DNA from: Aliarcobacter sp.
Lineage (GTDB): Bacteria; Campylobacterota; Campylobacteria; Campylobacterales; Arcobacteraceae
DNA length: 64,000 bases
Assembly: GCA_028688995.1 (NCBI GenBank)
Contig: JAQTXB010000008.1
Span: 57,050-121,049, forward strand
Direction of reading: 5' to 3'
Shown here: positions 39,115 to 48,976 of the stretch, one piece after another
Position numbering within the stretch: position 1 is the stretch's first letter
How the letters are laid out: each line of letters starts with the position of its first letter
Program-made: the position numbers and the translations under genes
Notes under the pieces: model-generated
Told to the model about the DNA's origin: nothing
What the model saw: only the letters and a program-made list of their open reading frames with translations
Databases searched by the model: none

Positions 39115-41323
39115 CTGCTTTATCCATATATCAAAACTTTTTAATTCAAAAAGAAAGACCATTGACGAAAGTTGTATTGTAAAAAGAAATAATGAGCTTC
39201 ATATAACTTATTGCGAAAATGATAATTTAGATAAATTTGAAGCTGATGTTAATTTATTAGCTGGAAGTTCTTCTTTTTTTTATTTCTTTAGAAAAAGATT
39301 CTCAACAATTTTAATCTCAATAATCTCAGTTTTTGTTATATTAATAGCTATTTTATCAGTTTCAATTTATGAAGATTTTTTAAAGAAGATTATTTTTGAA
39401 ATGCCTTCTTCTTTGGATTTAAATGATTATATAGCTTTAATCTTTGTGTCTATCTTTTTCTTAGGTTTATTAATGATGCCTTCAGTTTTAGAAGGTGAGG
39501 GAAGTGAGTTTAAAAGTTTGTTATTCTCTTGGTTTAATAAAGATGCTAGAAAGTTAAGAAAACTAGAATTAGCCCTCTCAAATTTTGATAAAAATACAGA
39601 AATTCATCTTTATAATTTTGATTTAGAAGATTCAAATCATTGGCTTTGGAAGATTTTTACAAGTACGATTTTAAATAAATTCTCAAATATACATTTTTAT
39701 ATTAGAAATGATAAATTGCAAAATGTCACAAAAAGATTAAAAAAATTAAATATTTTAACAACTGAATTAATCAATGAAGAGATAATTCCGAAAAAATGTG
39801 ATGTTGAGATATTACTTTCATCAAAGGAACAAAAGCTCTATTCATTAATGCAACTTTGTTCTACTTCAATTGTAAAACAAAGGGATAAAAAGAGTTTTAT
39901 ATCTTTAGAACTTTTTGAATATTGTGGTAAGAACTTTATAAAAGAGGAACAAGATTCTAAAAATCAACTAATTTTTGGTTTTCAAAACTTTATAAATAGA
40001 AGTTTTGATGATTTTAAATTTTTAGCTCAAGAAAAATCTTTACAAGTTTTTTTTACTTCAAATGTTACTTTTAAAGATTTAAGTGATGAAGAAAAAAGAT
40101 TATCTTATTATTTAAGAAATCATATTGAAGAGTGTGTAACTAATTTTGAAAATCCAATTTCACTTTTGATTTTATACTATTATGTAAAAGATATTGTTTT
40201 AGATCAAAGAAGAACTATTAAGATTTTAGAAAAATTTATAAATGCAGTAAAACAAAAACAACAATATGAATTGATAAATTTTTATTGGTTTGAAATAGCT
40301 GGGTTTATGTTTGATTTTAATGATGTAAATACTTTTGAAAGCTCAAACAACTCATATTATAGAAAATTATCAATAAATGCTTTAGATGAATTGGCATTTT
40401 TATTTGAAAGAAATGGGCATTTTGAACAAGCTCTTTTATTAACAAAATATTTATATGAAATAAATCCAAATAAATACTCTTTAAATATATGTTCATTGTA
40501 TGAAAGAATGGGACAGTTTGAACTAGCATATAATAGTTTACCAAAAAACTTACATATAGGAAAAAATCATAAACCTTCTGATATTGAAATTAGATATTAC
40601 CAAAGAAAAGCTGCTTGGATTTTAATTTCTCAAAGAAATGAAGAGTTGAAAGATGAAGGAATAGAGTCTTTAAATAAGTTAGAAGAGTTACTATTATCAC
40701 ATAATGAAGATAATGAACCATTGTGGTTATGGCATTTTTACAATATAAAAGCAAATTTAGAAGAGTGGAATGAAAATCTTGATGAAGCAATAAAATATTA
40801 CAAAAAATGTTTATCAATACCAACATTAGGTGCTTTTGAATATGGAGCAACTTTTGTTAATATGGCAATAACATACAGATGTAAATATATCCAACAAACT
40901 CAAAGAGAGTTAAAAACAATAAATAAATCTATCAAACTAGGAAGATTGGGGAAAGTTCTAAAAGAATCAGTTGGTGATAGGGATGAAATGCCAGTTGTTT
41001 TACATAATTTTGCATTAAATATATTATATAAAATTTCAAATACAATGGATGTTGCTTTATGTAATGAAGTTTTAGAAACAACAAATGAAGCATTGCTTAT
41101 CTTAGATAAAACAAAATCTGTAAAAAGATTAGGAATGGTTTTAATTGAAAACCTTATAGTAAAAGATTTATTGAAAATAAACAATAAAGACATTGTTTCA
41201 AGATTAGAAAATCATTTGCCAACTCTTGGGCAAAGTGAGTTGAATCAACTATTAAACATATACAAAGAGTTTAAAAAATCAAATAAAATAAAAAGTTTAG
41301 AATTTTTAGAAAAAATATTATAA
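39101..41323 (+). CDS. Membrane-anchored TPR protein
   Basis: Two hydrophobic helices (TILISIISVFVILIAILSVSIY; YIALIFVSIFFLGLLMM), then TPR-like repeats (FEQALLLTKYLYEINPNKYSLNICSLYERMGQFELAY; LDEAIKYYKKCL). Confidence 0.75.
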   Translation: MIENNCFIHISKLFNSKRKTIDESCIVKRNNELHITYCENDNLDKFEADVNLLAGSSSFFYFFRKRFSTILISIISVFVILIAILSVSIYEDFLKKIIFEMPSSLDLNDYIALIFVSIFFLGLLMMPSVLEGEGSEFKSLLFSWFNKDARKLRKLELALSNFDKNTEIHLYNFDLEDSNHWLWKIFTSTILNKFSNIHFYIRNDKLQNVTKRLKKLNILTTELINEEIIPKKCDVEILLSSKEQKLYSLMQLCSTSIVKQRDKKSFISLELFEYCGKNFIKEEQDSKNQLIFGFQNFINRSFDDFKFLAQEKSLQVFFTSNVTFKDLSDEEKRLSYYLRNHIEECVTNFENPISLLILYYYVKDIVLDQRRTIKILEKFINAVKQKQQYELINFYWFEIAGFMFDFNDVNTFESSNNSYYRKLSINALDELAFLFERNGHFEQALLLTKYLYEINPNKYSLNICSLYERMGQFELAYNSLPKNLHIGKNHKPSDIEIRYYQRKAAWILISQRNEELKDEGIESLNKLEELLLSHNEDNEPLWLWHFYNIKANLEEWNENLDEAIKYYKKCLSIPTLGAFEYGATFVNMAITYRCKYIQQTQRELKTINKSIKLGRLGKVLKESVGDRDEMPVVLHNFALNILYKISNTMDVALCNEVLETTNEALLILDKTKSVKRLGMVLIENLIVKDLLKINNKDIVSRLENHLPTLGQSELNQLLNIYKEFKKSNKIKSLEFLEKIL

Positions 41324-41348
41324 AGTATAGGAATAAAAAAGGAAAATA

Positions 41349-43439
41349 ATGAATTATATAAAAGATAGCGTAAATTTAACTACGGGCACGTGTGATGAGA
41401 AAAGAGAAGAGATAAAAAAACAGTTTTTACAAACCTATGAATTAGATGAAAAGTTGTTTGACTTATTAAAAGATAAAAAACATTTATATGAACAACCAAA
41501 TACATTAAGACATCCATTAATTTTTTATTATGGACATACTGCAACTTTTTTTGTAAATAAATTAATATTAGCAAATATTTTAAAACAAAGAGTAAATCCA
41601 GAATTTGAATCAATTTTTGCAATAGGTGTTGATGAGATGTCTTGGGATGATTTAAATCACAAACACTACACTTGGCCAACTTATGAGCAAACAAAGGCTT
41701 ATAGGGATGAAGTAAAACAAATTATGTTAAATCTAATTGATACTTTAGAATTCTCTATACCAATAAATTGGGATTCACCAATGTGGATTATTTTAATGGG
41801 AATTGAACATGAGAATATTCATATAGAAACTTCATCAGTACTACTTAGAGAACTTGATATTCAATTTCTAAAAAAAGATGAAATTTTTACTTATATAAAT
41901 GAAGGAACAAATTCTTACCCTAAAAATGAGTTAGTTAAAGTTGAGGGTTCAACAGTAGTTTTAGAAAAAAATAGACAAAATCCAATCTATTATGGTTGGG
42001 ATAATGAATTTTCTTTTCATAAAGCAGAGATAAAAGATTTTGAGGCTTCTAAATATTTAGTTTCAAATGGTGAATTTTTAGAGTTTGTAAAAGAGGGTGG
42101 TTATAATAAATCTGAGCTATTTTCAGATGAAGGAAAAGAGTGGTTGGATTTTACTCAAGCAAAATATCCAACTTTTTGGGTAAAAAAAGAAAATGAATTT
42201 TTCCTAAGAGAAATAAATAGAGAAATTCCATTACCACTTAATTATCCTGTTGATATAAATATTTATGAAGCAGAAGCTTTTTGTAAATATAAATCACAAA
42301 AGCTAGGTTTTGAAGTTAGACTTCCATCTGAAGATGAATATTACGCTTTATATGAATATACAAAAGCGGGAGAAAAAGAGGCAAATATTGGACTTATTCA
42401 GTTTAATCAAAGTCCAGTAGACAAGTATAAATTTAACAATTTTTATGATGTAATTGGTAATGTTTGGCAATGGAGTTTAACTCCAACTTATCCTTTTGAT
42501 GATTTTATTACTCATCCAATTTATGATGATTTTACAACACCAACTTTTGATGATAGACATGCACTTATGAAAGGTGGTTCATTTATTTCATTGGGAAATG
42601 AAACCTTAAAAGAGGCAAGATATGCCTTTAGAAAACACTTTTTCCAACATGCTGGATTTAGATATGTAAAATCTTCAAATGAATATAGAACAAAATTAAA
42701 TGACAATGTTTATGAAACAGATGAACTAATTTCTCAATATTGTGAATTTCACTATGGAAGTGAGAATTTTGGAGTTAAAAATTTCTGTTTAAATTCAGTT
42801 GAACTTTTAAAACCATATTTAAAAGATATAAAATCTAAAAAAGCTTTAGATTTAGGTTGTTCTGTTGGACGATCAACTTTTGAATTGGCAAAAGATTTTG
42901 ATGAAGTAATTGGAATCGATTTCTCTGCAAATTTCATAAATGTTGGAGTAAAACTAAAAACTTATGACTCTTTAATTTACAAAGTAAAAAAAGAGGGTGA
43001 GATTTTTGAAGAAAAAACTGTTTCCCTTGAAAGTTTAGGTTTAGAAGAGATAAAAGAAAAAGTAACTTTCATGCAAGGTGATGCTTGTAATTTAAAAGAT
43101 ATTTATACTGGATTTGATTTGATTTTCTGCTCAAACTTAATTGATAGATTATATTATCCTTTAAAATTCTTACAAGATATTCCAAGTAGGGTAAATGAAA
43201 ATGGTTTATTAGTTCTTTTAAGCCCGTATACATGGCTTGAAGATTATACTTTAAAAGAGAATTGGCTTGGTGGTTACATCAAAGATAACAAAGAAGTTTA
43301 TACTTTAGATACCCTAAAAGAGACTCTTGTTGATTTTGAACTTTTAGAAACAATAGATGTTCCTTTTGTAATAAAAGAGACTTCTCGAAAATACCAACAT
43401 ACTATTTCACAAATGAGTATTTGGAAGAAAAAAGCATAA
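41349..43439 (+). CDS. ovoA: 5-histidylcysteine sulfoxide synthase / methyltransferase OvoA (ovothiol biosynthesis)
   Basis: DinB-like N-terminus (LRHPLIFYYGHTATFFVNKL, GIEHENIHIETSS), sulfatase-modifying-factor/EgtB-like fold (VIGNVWQWSLTPTYPF, MKGGSFISLGNE), C-terminal SAM methyltransferase (ALDLGCSVGRSTFELAK, IFCSNLIDRLYYP). Confidence 0.9.
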   Translation: MNYIKDSVNLTTGTCDEKREEIKKQFLQTYELDEKLFDLLKDKKHLYEQPNTLRHPLIFYYGHTATFFVNKLILANILKQRVNPEFESIFAIGVDEMSWDDLNHKHYTWPTYEQTKAYRDEVKQIMLNLIDTLEFSIPINWDSPMWIILMGIEHENIHIETSSVLLRELDIQFLKKDEIFTYINEGTNSYPKNELVKVEGSTVVLEKNRQNPIYYGWDNEFSFHKAEIKDFEASKYLVSNGEFLEFVKEGGYNKSELFSDEGKEWLDFTQAKYPTFWVKKENEFFLREINREIPLPLNYPVDINIYEAEAFCKYKSQKLGFEVRLPSEDEYYALYEYTKAGEKEANIGLIQFNQSPVDKYKFNNFYDVIGNVWQWSLTPTYPFDDFITHPIYDDFTTPTFDDRHALMKGGSFISLGNETLKEARYAFRKHFFQHAGFRYVKSSNEYRTKLNDNVYETDELISQYCEFHYGSENFGVKNFCLNSVELLKPYLKDIKSKKALDLGCSVGRSTFELAKDFDEVIGIDFSANFINVGVKLKTYDSLIYKVKKEGEIFEEKTVSLESLGLEEIKEKVTFMQGDACNLKDIYTGFDLIFCSNLIDRLYYPLKFLQDIPSRVNENGLLVLLSPYTWLEDYTLKENWLGGYIKDNKEVYTLDTLKETLVDFELLETIDVPFVIKETSRKYQHTISQMSIWKKKA

Positions 43440-43448
43440 AAATTAATT

Positions 43449-43492
43449 AAAAATTATTGTATTAAACTTCTAGTTTATGTACAATAATTTTT
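43449..43492. terminator. Long hairpin ending immediately before the comEC start codon
   Basis: AAAAATTATTGTA...TACAATAATTTTT, 13-bp perfect arms, inner TAAAC/GTTTA arms. Confidence 0.75.
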
Positions 43493-44731
43493 ATGATTAT
43501 TAATATAAAAAACTACAATAAAGAATTTCTTGCAATTCTTTTTATATCTTTTATTTTTATAATAAATCTTTCTATTGAATATAGCAAATATTTAGAATTT
43601 ATCGATGAAGAGATTTATGAAACAAAAGTAGAAGTTTTAAATATTTATAAAAAACCTACAAAACAAATTTTAAGGCTAAAAGCTAAAAATTTCGATTTTT
43701 TTACTGACTTAGAAAAAGATGAAAATATTCAAAAATCTGACTTTTTAAATATAGCTATAATTTCTCAAAACATCACTTTTTTAGATTATTTAAAAGGTTT
43801 TTATACCCAAACTATCTATTTTGATTATTTAGAAAAAACTCCTAAATTTAGTGATAAAATTGTAAAAAAGATAGAATTAAATCACCAAGATGAAATGATA
43901 AATGAGTTATTCCAAGCTCTTTTTTTAGCAACTCCCATTTCCCAAGAGTTAAGAAATATTTGTACAAATTATGGAATAAGTCACTTGATAGCCCTTTCTG
44001 GTTTTCACCTAGTTGTCTTATCTTTTGTAATTTATTGGTTTTTATATTATCCTTACTCTTATTTTCACCAAAAATATTTTTTATATAGAAATAAAAAATT
44101 TGATTTACTTTTAGTTTCTATATTTTTACTTTTTTGTTATTTGATTTTAACAGGAATAGTAGCTTCTCTTCTTAGAGCTTTTGTAATGTTTGTTTTAACA
44201 ATATTTTTACTTCGTTCAAATATAAAAATTGTTTCATTTATGAATCTATTTTTTACTTTTTTAATAGTGATTTCATTATTCCCTAAATTCCTATTTTCTT
44301 TGGGATTTTGGTTTTCAATAATGGCTGTTTTTTATATTTTTTTATTTATAAAATATTTTTCAAATCTAAATAAATATCTGCAAATTATATTTTTTAATGT
44401 TTGGATGTTTTTGATTTTTAATCCAATAGTGCATTTTTATTTTCCCCAAACTTCTTATGAACAGTTTTTATCAATAATAATTACAATATTTTTTACATTT
44501 TTTTATCCATTTGAAATATTTGTCCATATTTTTGATTTTGCTATATATTTTGATGGATTTATAAAAAACTTTTTAGATTATAAAATGTATGTTTATGAAG
44601 TTTTTACGCCTTTTTATTTTTTTGTAACTTATCTAATTTTGTCATTAGCTTCAATTTTTTATAAAAAGGCATTTATTGGCTTAAATATTATGATGATAAT
44701 ATTTAATTTTTATCTATTTTTTAGAGTCTAG
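43493..44731 (+). CDS. comEC: ComEC/Rec2 family competence protein
   Basis: CTNYGISHLIALSGFHLVVLSFVIYWFL, GIVASLLRAFVMFVL, multiple TM helices. Confidence 0.85.
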   Translation: MIINIKNYNKEFLAILFISFIFIINLSIEYSKYLEFIDEEIYETKVEVLNIYKKPTKQILRLKAKNFDFFTDLEKDENIQKSDFLNIAIISQNITFLDYLKGFYTQTIYFDYLEKTPKFSDKIVKKIELNHQDEMINELFQALFLATPISQELRNICTNYGISHLIALSGFHLVVLSFVIYWFLYYPYSYFHQKYFLYRNKKFDLLLVSIFLLFCYLILTGIVASLLRAFVMFVLTIFLLRSNIKIVSFMNLFFTFLIVISLFPKFLFSLGFWFSIMAVFYIFLFIKYFSNLNKYLQIIFFNVWMFLIFNPIVHFYFPQTSYEQFLSIIITIFFTFFYPFEIFVHIFDFAIYFDGFIKNFLDYKMYVYEVFTPFYFFVTYLILSLASIFYKKAFIGLNIMMIIFNFYLFFRV

Positions 44732-44744
44732 ATAATATTTTGAG

Positions 44745-45482
44745 TTATTTTAAAACTTTATCAAGAGTGTATCTTAAATCTTCATCCAGTTCCATATTAC
44801 TTCTCATCCAGTTTAAGTATCCTGCATCTTCTCTTGCAACTTGCTCAACATCTTTACCTTTGTATTTTCCAAATTTAAAAGTTTGTATAAACACAGGAGT
44901 TTTTGTTAAATCTACAAGTTTCTCTATTGGATTATAATCAGGATAAATTTCTCTACATTTCCCAACAAGTTTTGTTAAAAATAGTTTCATTACAAGTACA
45001 TCACCAATTGCATCATGAGCTTTTATAGTGATATTATGTTTAGCAGCTTCAGCTTCTTCAATTTTATAAAGTTCAAGGGCATATCTTATATATTGAAGTC
45101 TATGGTATGGAAGTTCAGGAAATAGATGTTTTGCACATCTTAAAGTATCAATTAATTGATATTGATTTACAAATCCCTCTTTTTTTATCATTCCCATATC
45201 AAAAGAGATATTGTGAGCTATTAGATAATTTTCATTTGAATTTAAGTCTTCAAGTTTTTTATAAAAGTTTGTTTCAACTGCTTTTGGTTTCCCTACTAAT
45301 AAATCAGGAGTAATATTGTGAACTTCCATAGCTTCAAGTTTTATTTTAACATCGCTTGAACATAATTCATCAAAAGCTTCAACTTTTCCTGATTTGTCAA
45401 CAACCATTGCTCCAAATTGGATAACTTTATCATCTTCTTGATTTCCTGTAGTTTCTGTATCAAACAGTACATAATATGCCAT
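44745..45482 (-). CDS. DEDDh 3'-5' exonuclease (DNA polymerase III epsilon-like)
   Basis: YVLFDTETTGNQEDDKVIQFGA, AHNISFDMGMIKKE, AHDAIGDVLVMKLFL; C-terminal GKYKGKDVEQVA domain. Confidence 0.9.
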   Translation of the reverse strand: MAYYVLFDTETTGNQEDDKVIQFGAMVVDKSGKVEAFDELCSSDVKIKLEAMEVHNITPDLLVGKPKAVETNFYKKLEDLNSNENYLIAHNISFDMGMIKKEGFVNQYQLIDTLRCAKHLFPELPYHRLQYIRYALELYKIEEAEAAKHNITIKAHDAIGDVLVMKLFLTKLVGKCREIYPDYNPIEKLVDLTKTPVFIQTFKFGKYKGKDVEQVAREDAGYLNWMRSNMELDEDLRYTLDKVLK

Positions 45483-45499
45483 ATTAATTATTCCCTTTT

Positions 45500-46522
45500 T
45501 TATATAATCAACATACCATCACCATAAGAGTAAAATCTATAATTCTCTTTTATGGCTTCATGGTAAATTTCAAGTGTTTTTTCTAGTCCTACAAATGATG
45601 CAACAAGCATAATAAGTGTAGATTTTGGTAAGTGAAAGTTTGTTAGTAAATAATCAACTTTAATTGGTTTATTCGCTGGATTTAAAAACAAGTCACATTC
45701 ACCTTGTATTTTATTTGTTCTTGCATAATATTCAACAGTTCTAGTTACCGTTGTTCCAACAGCTAAAACTTTTTGTGCTTTATCCAAAGCTTTTTTAGCT
45801 TCGATGCCAATTTCAAAATACTCACTATGCATTGGGTGATTTAAAATATCATCCACATCAACTGGTTTAAAAGTTCCAGCTCCCACATGAAGTGTCAAAT
45901 AATTTACACTATATTTTGCATTTATTTTTTCTAATAATTCAGGTGTAAAATGAAGTGATGCTGTAGGAGCTGCAACTGCCCCATAGTTTTTAGCAAATAA
46001 AGTTTGATAATCTTGTTCATCTTTTTTATCATCACTTCTATTCATATAAGGGGGAAGTGGTAAATGACCAATTTTATTTAAAATATCAACAAGCTCTAAA
46101 AAGTCCAATTTTTTATCATTTTGAAAAAATTGCACAACACGACTTCCATCTTCATTTACTTCTAAAACTTCAGCATTTAGATTTTCATCAAAAAAAAGTT
46201 TTGTTCCAACTCTTACTTTTCCACCTATCATTACTAAGTATCTATCCATAAACAAAGGTTTATTTAGAAGTAATTCTATTTTTCCACCTGTCTCTTTTGT
46301 TCCAAAAATTCTAGCTTTTATAACTTTTGTATCATTTAGAAAAATAGATAATTCATTTGGTAAAAAATCCATCAGATTTTTAAAAGTAGTGTGAGTTATT
46401 GAATCTGTAGCTCTATTATAAACTAAAAGCCTAGCAGAGTCTGCTGGGCTTACTGGATGAGTTGCTATTAACTCTTTTGGTAATTCATAATCATAACTTG
46501 TAGTTTTTAGTGGGTCAAGCAA
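45500..46522 (-). CDS. queA: S-adenosylmethionine:tRNA ribosyltransferase-isomerase
   Basis: YDYELPKELIATHPVSPADSARLLVY, APTASLHFTPELLEKI, LHVGAGTFKPV, LLTNFHLPKSTLIMLVASF. Confidence 0.98.
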   Translation of the reverse strand: MLDPLKTTSYDYELPKELIATHPVSPADSARLLVYNRATDSITHTTFKNLMDFLPNELSIFLNDTKVIKARIFGTKETGGKIELLLNKPLFMDRYLVMIGGKVRVGTKLFFDENLNAEVLEVNEDGSRVVQFFQNDKKLDFLELVDILNKIGHLPLPPYMNRSDDKKDEQDYQTLFAKNYGAVAAPTASLHFTPELLEKINAKYSVNYLTLHVGAGTFKPVDVDDILNHPMHSEYFEIGIEAKKALDKAQKVLAVGTTVTRTVEYYARTNKIQGECDLFLNPANKPIKVDYLLTNFHLPKSTLIMLVASFVGLEKTLEIYHEAIKENYRFYSYGDGMLII

Positions 46523-46524
46523 TT

Positions 46525-47262
46525 TTACTCTTCCTCATCTTCATCATCTTCTTTAACAGCAGGATTAAATACTTTTGCTACATAAATTGATAAACCATAA
46601 AGTAAAAGTAATGGAGCAGCCATTAAAAGTTGACTTAAAACATCTGGTGGAGTTAAAATTGCTGCAACTATAAAAATAATTACAATTGCATATCTAAAAA
46701 AATCTTTTAACATTTTATCATTAACTAAACCTACTTTTGCAAGTAAAAAAGTTATAACAGGCAATTCAAAAGCAATACCAAATCCAAATAATAGTTTAGT
46801 AAAAAAATCTACATATTTACCAATACTTGGTAATACTGTAACTACCGTTGAACCAAATGCAATTAAAAAATCAAAACCTATAGGAACAACTACATAATAA
46901 GCAAATGCAGCACCAATTAAAAACATAATTGTTCCAGAAAGTACAAAGGGAACAACTAATTTTTTTTCATGATCATAAAGCCCTGGTGCAAAGAACAACC
47001 ACATTTGCCAAAATATTACAGGTAAAGAGATAATAAAAGCTGAAAAAAATGCAACTTGTAAAGCTGTAAAAAATGTTTCTTGAATTTCAACAGCAACCAT
47101 TTGAGAATTTTTAGGAAGTGCACTCTCAACTGGTACCATCATCCAGTTTAAGATTGGTTCATAAAATGAAAAACAAACAAAAAACATCACAACAACTGTG
47201 ATTGCAGATATAACTAATCTTTTTCTTAAGTCTGCTATATGTGGTTTTAAATCTTCAAACAT
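46525..47262 (-). CDS. tatC: Sec-independent protein translocase TatC
   Basis: MFEDLKPHIADLRKRLVISA, QMWLFFAPGLYDHEKK, GFGIAFELPVITFLL, ILTPPDVLSQLLMA. Confidence 0.97.
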   Translation of the reverse strand: MFEDLKPHIADLRKRLVISAITVVVMFFVCFSFYEPILNWMMVPVESALPKNSQMVAVEIQETFFTALQVAFFSAFIISLPVIFWQMWLFFAPGLYDHEKKLVVPFVLSGTIMFLIGAAFAYYVVVPIGFDFLIAFGSTVVTVLPSIGKYVDFFTKLLFGFGIAFELPVITFLLAKVGLVNDKMLKDFFRYAIVIIFIVAAILTPPDVLSQLLMAAPLLLLYGLSIYVAKVFNPAVKEDDEDEEE

Positions 47263-47663
47263 TAAGCATTATCCTCTTTCTTTTCATCTAAATTAACTTT
47301 TAATTTATCTTCTTTTTTAAATGATACTTTTTCTTGTTTTGGCTCTTCTATTTTATTTTCTCTTGAAGAAGATACGTTCAAGTCATCATTCATAATCTCT
47401 TTTAATCCTAAATCAATTTTTGAATCAATTGATAAAGAAGCTTTTGTCTCTTCAATTTGAGATTTAAATTTAGTAGCTTCTGCTTTCATTTCTGATATAT
47501 TAAGTTCACTATCTAAAGTAGATTTTGCATCTGAAAGAGCATTTCTAAATTTGTTGATAAACTTTGCAATTTGTACCATTGCAGTAGGTAGTTTTTCAGG
47601 TCCCAGTGCGATAATTGCAACTATTGCAATTAATAAAATTTCCATAAAACCCATTCCAAACAT
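47262..47663 (-). CDS. tatB: Sec-independent protein translocase TatB
   Basis: MGFMEILLIAIVAIIALGPEKLPTAMVQIAKFINKFR; overlaps tatC start. Confidence 0.9.
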   Translation of the reverse strand: MFGMGFMEILLIAIVAIIALGPEKLPTAMVQIAKFINKFRNALSDAKSTLDSELNISEMKAEATKFKSQIEETKASLSIDSKIDLGLKEIMNDDLNVSSSRENKIEEPKQEKVSFKKEDKLKVNLDEKKEDNA

Positions 47664-47749
47664 TTATAACTCCATTGTATAATTAAAGGAAGTGATTTTA
47701 TCTAAAATTTGATAAAATCCACCCAAATCTAAAAATAGCGATATGAAGG

Positions 47750-48511
47750 GTGAATATGGAAATAGTTGTTCTATTGGTTGTTATAGCAATTTTGTTTTTT
47801 ATTGGCAAAAACTATAAAACAGAAGAGTTTGTAAATATAAATTTAAAAAGAAAAGATAGATTTGAGGGTGATTTATTGCACCATGAAGCTGGCCTTTTAG
47901 TAGCACTTATGGCAAAAGTTTCAAAAGCAGATGGAAAGATTAGTGAGCTTGAAGCTGAAGTTTTAAAACATACTTTTACGGATATTTCAAGTCATTTTGA
48001 AAATCATGAAGAAATTAGAGGAAAACTTAAAACAATATATGAAAATGAAAAAGAGAATTTTAACAACTTAATAGATATTTCAAATAAATTATATGGTTTG
48101 ACAAAAAATGATTATTCTAAACGAATGAAAATTATGGAATATTTATTAAATTTAGCTTTTATTGATAAAGAGTTTTCAAATTCTGAAAGAATGATTACAG
48201 AAGATATTTCAAATGCCTTAAAAATTAAAATAGAAGATTTTAATAATTTGATTAAAACTTTTGAAAATTTCTATGCTCAACAAGCTTCAAATAAAGCAAT
48301 TACATTAGAAAAAGCTTATGAAATCTTAGAATCAAATTCATCAGATGATGCTACAACTTTAAAGAAAAATTACAGAACATTGGTAAAAAAACATCATCCA
48401 GATATTATTTCAGGGCAGGGTGCATCTCAAAATATTATAGATGAAGCAACAAAAAAACTTCAAGAAATAAATGAAGCATATGAACTTATAAAAAAAGATA
48501 GAGGTTTATAG
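47750..48511 (+). CDS. TerB + DnaJ domain protein (DjlA-like)
   Basis: N-terminal TM; TerB-like LLVALMAKVSKADGKISELEAEVLKH; C-terminal J domain with YRTLVKKHHPDI (HPD). Confidence 0.85.
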   Translation: MNMEIVVLLVVIAILFFIGKNYKTEEFVNINLKRKDRFEGDLLHHEAGLLVALMAKVSKADGKISELEAEVLKHTFTDISSHFENHEEIRGKLKTIYENEKENFNNLIDISNKLYGLTKNDYSKRMKIMEYLLNLAFIDKEFSNSERMITEDISNALKIKIEDFNNLIKTFENFYAQQASNKAITLEKAYEILESNSSDDATTLKKNYRTLVKKHHPDIISGQGASQNIIDEATKKLQEINEAYELIKKDRGL

Positions 48512-48513
48512 AA

Positions 48514-48753
48514 TTGCTAAATTTTGAAGAAAATTATGAAGTATGTAATTGTAAAAAAGTTACAATACAAGATATTACAAATGCAATAATAAACCAAAAA
48601 GCCTCAACACTTAGGGAAATCCAAGACTTAACAACAGCTGGAACAGAGTGTAGACATTGTATTTTTCCTGAGGGTGATTTTGGAAAAATGAAAAAAAAGA
48701 TTTATTGCAAAGATATTTTAAATGAAATAAAAAAAGGATTAGAAAATGGCTAG
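48514..48753 (+). CDS. BFD-like [2Fe-2S]-binding domain mini-protein 1 (TTG start)
   Basis: YEVCNCKKVTIQDITNAIINQKASTLREIQDLTTAGTECRHC, CxC...CxxC. Confidence 0.75.
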   Translation: MLNFEENYEVCNCKKVTIQDITNAIINQKASTLREIQDLTTAGTECRHCIFPEGDFGKMKKKIYCKDILNEIKKGLENG

Positions 48754-48976
48754 AAATTTTCCACACTCTTTTGAAGTTTGTACATGCAAACATGTAACAT
48801 TGGGTGAAATAATTTATGCTATAAAAGAAAAAGGCGCAAAAACTCTTGAAAGTCTAGGAGACTTAACAGATGCAGGAACTTGTTGTAAATCTTGTAAAAA
48901 TAAAGAAAGTGATATTGGAGTAGAAAAAATGGAGTTATACCTAGAAGAGATTTTGAAAAAATTTAATAAAGAATGA
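48746..48976 (+). CDS. BFD-like [2Fe-2S]-binding domain mini-protein 2
   Basis: FEVCTCKHVTLGEIIYAIKEKGAKTLESLGDLTDAGTCCKSC; paralogous to the preceding ORF and overlapping it. Confidence 0.78.
   Translation: MARNFPHSFEVCTCKHVTLGEIIYAIKEKGAKTLESLGDLTDAGTCCKSCKNKESDIGVEKMELYLEEILKKFNKE

Noticed and set aside
40317-42937. Antisense ORFs opposite the TPR gene and ovoA
   Set aside because: Shadow ORFs with no domain signal and no RBS, overlapping well-supported coding sequence.
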